Below, one piece after another: positions 45,301 through 48,641 of a DNA stretch of 48,641 bases. Under the pieces are notes generated by a model. The model saw only the letters and a program-made list of their open reading frames with translations, searched no databases and was not told the DNA's origin. The position numbers and the translations under genes were made by a program. Within the stretch, counting starts at the first letter, position 1. Each line of letters opens with the position of its first letter. The DNA is taken from NCBI GenBank assembly GCA_017516745.1, contig JAFXBF010000022.1, positions 1-48,641 on the forward strand, given 5' to 3'. This DNA comes from Clostridia bacterium. Its GTDB lineage: Bacteria > Bacillota > Clostridia > Oscillospirales > Acutalibacteraceae.

Positions 45301-45726
45301 CGCCGCGTTTTCGATTGTTTTAAGATTGCCTGCATCGGAAAACTCAAAATTTATAAGACCTGAGCCAGAAAATGCTCTGTTACCTATGCTTGTTACGGTG
45401 TCTGAAATCGTTGCATTAACAAGAGAAGTAATACCGTAAAACGCATCTTTGCCGATGTTTGTAACACCGGATTCTATAACAACCGTTTTAACATTGGTTC
45501 TTTTGCTGTACCACGGCACTTTTGAAACGTTGGCAAAATCTTCCATTTCACCGTTGCCGCTTATGGTAAGCACACCGTCACTGTCAAGCGACCAGGTAAG
45601 ATTGTTGCCGCTTGCGCCGAATTTACCGCTTGCTACTACCGATGCCGCAAACACCGTTACCGGTGCCATTGACAGAAGCATCGCAACAGCGATTAAAATG
45701 CTTATGAGTTTGTTTGTTTTTTTCAT
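39349..45726 (-). CDS. Giant secreted surface protein with LRR, beta-helix and helical repeats
   Basis: 2125 residues; AAGGAGG lies 8 nt before the ATG. The signal peptide spans 1-28. In order: BspA-type LRRs (about 30-230, with IGKDAFYGITSLVNATISDT); beta-helix-like repeats with the tag TDKDGYELSGSPYKTLADAI near 630 and 920; an InlB-like repeat near 410-480 (GGTVKGAGTYSSGATVTLTA); and three MBG/Ig-like domains around 1140-1390 (TYNGSEIKPTVIVTVGGKTL, LTYNGEAHNLI, LTYNGKEQTQTVEKV). About ten helical repeats of 65-72 residues (about 1390-2060) follow, each with a TVKSSDKADI-like start. The end, YFSLRLFYLIWDLILWIWNS then VVNAFSGLFGIQAIA, is hydrophobic and aromatic. It is probably a long adhesin stalk. 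It is co-transcribed with the TetR gene upstream (71 nt gap). Confidence 0.85.
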   Translation of the reverse strand: MKKTNKLISILIAVAMLLSMAPVTVFAASVVASGKFGASGNNLTWSLDSDGVLTISGNGEMEDFANVSKVPWYSKRTNVKTVVIESGVTNIGKDAFYGITSLVNATISDTVTSIGNRAFSGSGLINFEFSDAGNLKTIENAAFSNTQIKSMVIPDGVTTLGSYVFGYGPIKSVTIPASVTSVGNFFFEETSSLSEVIFLGNKEPETIGNTVFLGCSSLAYVSVPADYEGDTFSNMKVSKAAASVAEVNGQGFATLADAISEAQSISGAELKLLSHISIDSGITIESGKFTIDLNGKELFSNGYFLLRIDGADVTIVDSAVGGVFNATNDQGNIVLEVLSGSANISGGTFNSAGYPATVRDGTLKLTGKDFVLNGNWRIGWYGGSVDLSACTADEVRIQACADGLQASAVTLPDGWGLFKNNGTPCTEFVKNDIYVAKAGFKVTASVNPAEGGTVKGAGTYSSGATVTLTATAANGYRFINWIENGEEVSTSAVYTFTASKNRELTANFEIVPHTHSFTYTAGGSRIVATCVAGDCPLENGIGGMLTISAPADLYVDGETAKEAVIDNQLVEAVDYTVTYSTADGSAPKTAGTYTASVTVGGATATVEFTLLNYAAMVTDKDGYELSGSPYKTLADAITAASASEGSTVTLLDDITLTKQQVIRSGKLTLDLNGNNLVNETDSVFYIYEEVDLTIKDNGEGGTVETKRLYVDCIDNSGKLTVESGIIKGDGGIRNFGVLYFNDGTVEADNYPAIANYNDSTVYVYDGVLKGGKNSGAVENGGTLYVYGGEIESIVNVNDAYISGGKIDRDDYVALNLLGGTVEITGGSFTGTDNEYGRHSGTPYGEWTVDIDEGATLILKGGEFPNGFVTDETTVNALLAEGYAFYDKDGNKITVADDATKIDGYVQVKEYFAASVTDKDGYELSGSPYKTLADAIAVAQGSEGSTLTLLDDYNGNSYVNITSGTFTIDLAGKTVTSSGWNTAVMVNGSDVNLTITDSIGGGKIYDSSMSLNISAAQCVTIDNGIFERYLNLTKGNLVINGGTFYKGTARYSIGDDDGTNVAIYGGEFPDGFYAYLKSPNDYLADGCYFRDAENRIITVADGATTIIGYVKVEKGAYITDGVITLDSTEFTYNGSEIKPTVIVTVGGKTLTEGKDYTLTFANNVNAGTATVTVKGAGDYSGEATKVFTIVKADNTVTAAPTPNTLTYNGEAHNLISAGEASFGTMVYSLDGTEYSETIPQGTDAGNYTVYYKVIGDSNHNDTEPATVTVTINAKDISDGFIILGAPLTYNGKEQTQTVEKVIPTGTAPEATYTVSGNKATNVGVYLLTVTGTGNFTGEAKIAYEIAVDKSGIEGLTIDYVKSTDKEKVEYVYNQLENAVKDLADEDKISEWNTLQAYCAAMRQRIYIIENLIEAFENKSGEYDINTVTSDDAAYLESFQNSVGKFYNDYYDNLTDEQEKKITDIYSAIEDLETRISDVAEEITRITNAVNGYDEATVKYSDYKDILQLIDDIEALTDGQNITADERASLEELNTKANLLAAKIRSTADEIARITRAVNAYSIDTVKSSDKADIENLIERIKKLTDGDNITADERANLNELDSTLDALLAKIDETADELARLEAEVGKYDEATVKSSDLDALNKLDSEIYALALTDNVTAEEKTKLNELHDKVFALITKVGNVSEEIVRIVDVIDAYVFESVKSSDKADIVKLIADIKALIDGDNITEDERAVLVKADQTADALLEKIAATAEEIKRIDNATNAYDISTVTSADKADIEKLLADSKALQDGDNITEAEEAALVENDATLNALLDRIAATTKEIERIDEAVNGYDEETVKSSDEDAINQLKEDIKALTDGDNLTDDERTALEEADKAIDELVEKLAEVAEEIKKVDVAVKSYDEETVKSTDKEDLAQLKEDIQNLIDSGNTTENEKTALEEMIEKVEGLEDKIEEIETQLERIEGIENVYNPETVTSDDKSAIENAIDEIEAVNPDNLTDEQREEYEEIKAGLEALLDEIAAAEKAVADIGAQLEMFGEERVTIFWEDDIEALKTKIDEILADENMGETEKAKLNEYKAQCDKLIEIINTPVEYFSLRLFYLIWDLILWIWNSVVNAFSGLFGIQAIA

Positions 45727-45797
45727 TTGTTTAACCTCCTTGAGGATTATTTATTATGTATACAAAAGCCTTTACGCTAAAGCTGAGAACTATGCAC

Positions 45798-46460
45798 TTA
45801 AAATGTATTCGCTTTTTCAACATATTCCTTAAACTCGTTGAAAATGCGTTTACCGATTGAACGGAAATCCATTGCAAGAACTTTTTCAATCTTTGTCCTG
45901 CGGATTTCTTCGGGCACGTTATAAATCATCATTATGGTATTCAGCGCTCCTGAAATTCGTGTTTCAAGCGGCACAGTGTAATCAATGTTGCTGAGAGTTG
46001 CGTGTTCAATGCCTGCAACAAGAATTTCCGCTTCTCTGAACTGCTCGTCTGTCCAATCGGGACAGTATTCCGCAAAAACTTCTTTTGCTCGGGCGGTGTC
46101 GTTGTTATGGATAATTTCAAGGCATTTCGGGCTCTGATAAGTCGAAACGAAAAAGTCTTTCGCAACTTCGCTTTCTTCACAAGCCGCCGCCATTGTCATC
46201 AGTTCAAAGCAAAGAGCAAGCAACGAACTAATACCGTCATCCGCTTCTTCCTTTATCAGCTTCCATTGATATTTGCACAGCAAATCCGTGAGCACCGCAA
46301 GAATGTCATCCTTTGAATGAAAATAAAACGTGTAGTTGCCTTTGCTTATTCCGAGTTCATCGCAGACCATTTTTACGCTTGATGCCGAATATCCGTACTC
46401 AAGAAACATTCGGGTTGAAACTCGGATAATTTTATCTTTTGTTGTTTCTTTCTTTGCCAT
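45798..46460 (-). CDS. TetR-family transcriptional regulator (copy 2)
   Basis: 220 residues starting MAKKETTKDK. The ATG at 46460 has GGAGG 5-6 nt upstream; the longer reading to 46541 crosses the promoter. It carries a TetR helix-turn-helix, then a ligand-binding domain shared with the paralogue at 25831-26496, including MAAACEESEVAKDFFVSTYQ and ETRISGALNTIMMIYNVPEE. It leads an operon with the giant surface protein and probably represses it, and itself, from the operator at 46480-46520. The ligand is unknown; similar ligand domains in both copies suggest the two operons may respond to the same or related signals. Confidence 0.92.
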   Translation of the reverse strand: MAKKETTKDKIIRVSTRMFLEYGYSASSVKMVCDELGISKGNYTFYFHSKDDILAVLTDLLCKYQWKLIKEEADDGISSLLALCFELMTMAAACEESEVAKDFFVSTYQSPKCLEIIHNNDTARAKEVFAEYCPDWTDEQFREAEILVAGIEHATLSNIDYTVPLETRISGALNTIMMIYNVPEEIRRTKIEKVLAMDFRSIGKRIFNEFKEYVEKANTF

Positions 46461-46479
46461 AGTGCCTCCTTTAAAACAT

Positions 46480-46529
46480 CTTTGTACTCGTACTATACAT
46501 AATTTAGCACGAGTGCAAAGTTTTGTCAA
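46480..46529 (-). promoter_or_regulatory. TetR operon promoter with inverted-repeat operator (copy 2)
   Basis: On the minus strand, TTGACA (46529-46524), a 17 bp spacer and TAAATT (46506-46501). Arms CTTTGTACTCGTAC (46480-46493) and GCACGAGTGCAAAG (46507-46520) lie 13 bp apart, the same geometry as at 26530-26566. Within each copy the two arms agree with each other better than with the other copy. Confidence 0.75.
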
Positions 46530-46637
46530 GTGGTTAAACAATATTTTTCTTATGCAATCCTCGCCTGCGAAAAGAGCAAAGCATACTACGAATTCAATGC
46601 AGACGAAGATGTGTTTATCTTCCGTGTGACATTCTGA
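46521..46637 (+). pseudogene. 3' remnant of a plus-strand gene (copy 2)
   Basis: The frame reads VVKQYFSYAILACEKSKAYY then EFNADEDVFIFRVTF and a stop. It is better preserved than the copy at 26600-26686, with no stop in the 30 codons upstream. It resembles the C-terminus of AlbA_2/HATPase_c_4-type proteins (weak call). It overlaps the TetR promoter. Confidence 0.45.
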
Positions 46638-46678
46638 TAATCTTTGAAAAAGTTCAAAAAGTTTTCAAATATTCAAAA

Positions 46679-46713
46679 ACAGCTCTTAATGACAAAAAAT
46701 CGTTAAGGGCTGT
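46679..46713 (+). terminator. Hairpin after the plus-strand remnant
   Basis: A 14 bp stem (46679-46692 with 46700-46713, arm ACAGCTCTTAATGA) has two T-G pairs valid on the plus strand and an A-rich loop. There is no clean T run after it, so it may be a decayed terminator. Confidence 0.45.
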
Positions 46714-46794
46714 CGCTTATTTACCCCAAAACCATAAAAACCCCTCTCAAACTTGCACAGGACCGTAAAAAACGTACAACGAAAAAAACACCCT

Positions 46795-46834
46795 CCTATG
46801 GTAGAATTAAGATAACTATCATAGGGCATTTTTT
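46795..46834 (+). terminator. Plus-strand intrinsic terminator
   Basis: CCTATGGTAG (46795-46804) pairs with CTATCATAGG (46816-46825), loop of 11 nt, then GCAT and a T6 run. It follows the region of the lost plus-strand gene. Confidence 0.65.
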
Positions 46835-46884
46835 CGGTAATTATATTCTAAAACAGAACAATAAAACGCTTCAAGGAGGCTATT

Positions 46885-46929
46885 ATGAGCAAAATTTTCA
46901 AAAAAAAAGTCCCACAAACGGCTCTGTAG
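46885..46929 (+). CDS. Micro-ORF or 5' remnant, 14 codons
   Basis: The peptide is MSKIFKKKVPQTAL. It has a perfect GGAGG (46875-46879) 5 nt before the ATG. It ends inside the minus-strand terminator hairpin, so it may be the surviving start of a deleted gene or a chance match. No product is claimed. Confidence 0.25.
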   Translation: MSKIFKKKVPQTAL

Positions 46930-46946
46930 AGCCATTTCTGAGACTT
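46901..46946 (-). terminator. Intrinsic terminator of the DUF3784 gene
   Basis: On the minus strand AAGTCTCAGAAATGGCTC pairs with GAGCCGTTTGTGGGACTT: 17 of 18 positions, two of them G-U on this strand, loop TACA, then a T8-9 run. Confidence 0.75.
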
Positions 46947-46988
46947 TTGAGTTTGTGTTTACAACTTGTTTTGTCAAAATTAATACGG

Positions 46989-47010
46989 TTCGACAAATTA
47001 GAATTTGTCA
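46989..47010 (+). repeat. Palindromic element at the 3' end of the DUF3784 gene
   Basis: TTCGACAAAT-ta-GAATTTGTCA, 1 nt after the gene's stop codon. The inverted partner is at 47341-47360; both have TTCGA where other pairs have CTCGA. Confidence 0.6.
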
Positions 47011-47011
47011 A

Positions 47012-47329
47012 TCAGAAAACACCGTTATTATATTTTTTCTGCACGCAAAAAATGCAGATAAATCCGATTATTAATCCAACAATTAATACTGCAACCGCAA
47101 CCAATGTAACCTTTTCCGAATCTCCCAGCAGACTTACTATTCCGCTGAGCAAAAGTGCCGTTGAAATAATAAACATGGCTTTTCCGAAAGATTTTCCGTA
47201 TGCGGCTTTATCGATAACATTTGTTTGATGATAATCGTGAATCAAATTGGTTTTTCCCCGATATATCGCAACACCAAGCACAGCAAAAAGTACCGCTGTC
47301 AAAAACATAATTATCGAATATGTAATCAT
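47012..47329 (-). CDS. DUF3784 family membrane protein
   Basis: 105 residues; GAGG lies 8-9 nt before the ATG. There are three membrane helices (about 5-22, 50-66 and 74-96). GKTNLIHDYHQTNVIDKAAY then GKSFGKA between helix 1 and helix 2 is the DUF3784 signature. The function of the family is unknown; it is common and often stands alone in Clostridia. It has its own promoter (47365-47373) and terminator, so it is a single-gene unit, bracketed by inverted copies of the palindromic element. Confidence 0.88.
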   Translation of the reverse strand: MITYSIIMFLTAVLFAVLGVAIYRGKTNLIHDYHQTNVIDKAAYGKSFGKAMFIISTALLLSGIVSLLGDSEKVTLVAVAVLIVGLIIGFICIFCVQKKYNNGVF

Positions 47330-47340
47330 AATATTACCTC

Positions 47341-47373
47341 TGTAAATTGGAATTTATCGAACTGATTATATCA
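47341..47373 (-). promoter_or_regulatory. Extended -10 promoter of the DUF3784 gene with palindromic element
   Basis: The minus strand carries TGATATAAT (47373-47365), then CAGT and TCGATAAATTCCAATTTACA (47360-47341), running straight into the ribosome binding site. The layout is the same as at 36542 and 38670. Confidence 0.65.
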
Positions 47374-47398
47374 CACATACCAAAATATAAAAATGTTT

Positions 47399-48640
47399 TT
47401 ATTTTTCTTTAATAAGCACCATACTGTAAAGCTCCAGTTCAAATGAAAGGTTATCTGTAACTGCTACAAGCTCCCCGTTATGCTCGTTATCAACCTTATA
47501 AATATCATATGACCCCTTTTCACCTAAATCCAACGAAATCTCTTTATTGGGCAAAGAGTCATTATCGCTATAATAAGTAAGTATAATTGTTGCTTTCCCG
47601 TTTTTATCCACACCGCAAAGAGAATAGATATTTTCAATCTCATTTTGGGAGGTTATTTCCTTTTCGCAATCATAAAGGAAGCCGTACCAATAAAAAGCAT
47701 AGTATCCTTTTAACTTTTCATAAGTGTAAAAATCAAAAACACCATTAAAAGCCGAGGGACGAGTGTCATAATACATAAGCATATCAACGGGAGAATGCTG
47801 AGATGTGCAAATACAGGCTAATGTGAACGATGCACCCTTAATTCCGTGGATTGCTTTAACAGAGTAAACAAACTCTTCCTCCCACCCTTTTACGTAGTTC
47901 CATTCATTGAGTATGCTTTCTGAATTTTCATAACCGTATTTGTTTAAAAGAGTTTTTATTCTTTCTGCCTTTTGAACCATATGCGCAGGCTCTGTGCAAT
48001 AAATATGCCAGGAAAAGAAATCAAGCGGGACTTTTCTGTTTTTCATTTCCTGAAGAAAATCCTCTGCCCATTCTTCATTATGTGCAAGTGCAGGGCCACC
48101 TATTTTCAAATCAGGAAAACATTCTTTAAGATGCATTGCGGTAATTTCATATAAATTAAAAAATTCTACTTTTGTTCCGCCCCAAGTGCGCTTGTTGGAT
48201 GAATCATCCGGGTCAAGGTCAGCCTCGTTCCAGATTTCCCAGTATTTAATATTAAGCTTATATCCATCTGCCCAACCCTCATTATAATGTCGGATGATAT
48301 GCTCGCAGATAACAGCCCACTTTTTGAAATCCTTAGGCGGAACAGTGCCATGCTTTTTTATCTGATGCTCGATTGTCTGACCTAATCTAAAAAAGGTTTC
48401 GGTGCCTGCATCAAGGCACACTAAAATACTTTCATCCGTACATGCGAAATCATAGGACTCTGCATCATACGGATCAGCATCGAAATCCGGGAAAATATAT
48501 GTAATATCATGGCTGTACGGCCCCCCGTAAATACCGCAAACTGCAGAATCGTGATTTCTGCTGTATGGAATACGGGCAGACTTATAGTCCGCAAAATTAC
48601 TGCGGAATTGGTCGTTTGCATACCGTCTTTGCCAGGGTCC
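47399..48640 (-). CDS. GH39-like glycosidase, 5' end outside the window (partial)
   Basis: 413 residues remain; the frame is open to the right window edge, so the start lies beyond it. GPWQRRYANDQFRSNFADYK and SHDITYIFPDFDADPYDAES come from the barrel's early part. LNIKYWEIWNEADLDPDD holds the acid/base Glu of a clan GH-A enzyme, and SESILNEWNYVKGWEEEF holds the likely nucleophile Glu. The C-terminus (about 330-413) is a beta-sandwich ending ELELYSMVLIKEK. The order fits GH39 or a close relative and resembles the gene at 37056-38645 only in its barrel motifs. No signal peptide can be judged. Substrate unknown. Confidence 0.82.
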   Translation of the reverse strand, partial: GPWQRRYANDQFRSNFADYKSARIPYSRNHDSAVCGIYGGPYSHDITYIFPDFDADPYDAESYDFACTDESILVCLDAGTETFFRLGQTIEHQIKKHGTVPPKDFKKWAVICEHIIRHYNEGWADGYKLNIKYWEIWNEADLDPDDSSNKRTWGGTKVEFFNLYEITAMHLKECFPDLKIGGPALAHNEEWAEDFLQEMKNRKVPLDFFSWHIYCTEPAHMVQKAERIKTLLNKYGYENSESILNEWNYVKGWEEEFVYSVKAIHGIKGASFTLACICTSQHSPVDMLMYYDTRPSAFNGVFDFYTYEKLKGYYAFYWYGFLYDCEKEITSQNEIENIYSLCGVDKNGKATIILTYYSDNDSLPNKEISLDLGEKGSYDIYKVDNEHNGELVAVTDNLSFELELYSMVLIKEK

Positions 48641-48641
48641 G

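Noticed and set aside
45798-46541. Longer start for the second TetR gene
   Set aside because: The extension runs through the -10, operator and ribosome binding site; the ATG at 46460 has GGAGG.
1-48641. Active prophage or integrative element
   Set aside because: Only integrase fragments are present, with no capsid, portal, relaxase or replication genes and no attachment-site pair that I could see.

Overview
This window looks like chromosomal DNA from a low-GC, gut- or rumen-type Clostridia (Oscillospirales/Ruminococcaceae-like) bacterium. The grounds are AT-rich intergenic DNA, strong GGAGG ribosome binding sites, Gram-positive lipoproteins, BspA-type leucine-rich repeat (LRR) surface proteins, DUF3784, CstA, and many glycan-degrading enzymes. 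No species can be named from the sequence. No rRNA, tRNA or CRISPR array was recognised. Most genes lie on the minus strand.

Layout. 1-2 kb: the 3' end of a GH116-like glycosidase, two N-terminal integrase remnants and a PepSY lipoprotein. 2-7.5 kb: two large secreted proteins, an LRR/FIVAR/Ig-like surface protein and a CHAP amidase. 7.6-14 kb: a seven-gene minus-strand operon of zinc-ribbon membrane proteins and lipoproteins of unknown function. 14.2-14.5 kb: a candidate structured RNA with its own promoter and terminator. 14.5-16.3 kb: an ECF sigma factor fused through a membrane segment to an LRR domain. 16.3-17.3 kb: a graveyard holding an integrase C-half and broken ParE and Phd genes. 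17.3-18.7 kb: a secreted phosphatase. 18.8-26.6 kb: a minus-strand operon of TetR, small membrane protein, 5'-nucleotidase, CstA and alkylsulfatase. 27-38.7 kb: a glycoside hydrolase island with a GH141-like beta-helix, GH16, a second beta-helix, GH92, a beta-propeller glycosidase, a decayed GH110-like gene and a GH39-like gene. 39.3-46.5 kb: a second TetR driving a 2125-residue surface protein. 47-48.6 kb: a DUF3784 protein and a partial GH39-like enzyme.

How the parts may work together. The secreted glycosidases, CHAP amidase, phosphatase and nucleotidase fit a polymer- and nucleotide-scavenging lifestyle. At least six secreted proteins of unrelated families end in a similar aromatic, amphipathic C-terminal segment, which suggests a common retention or sorting signal. 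The two TetR genes are paralogues with matching but diverged operators, each heading a different operon. A 20-22 bp imperfect palindrome recurs beside genes. In three cases inverted copies bracket one gene, and several copies sit directly downstream of an extended -10 promoter. The zinc-ribbon operon, the structured RNA and the sigma-LRR fusion lie next to each other and are the best candidate for an undescribed envelope-sensing system. That link is inference from position only.
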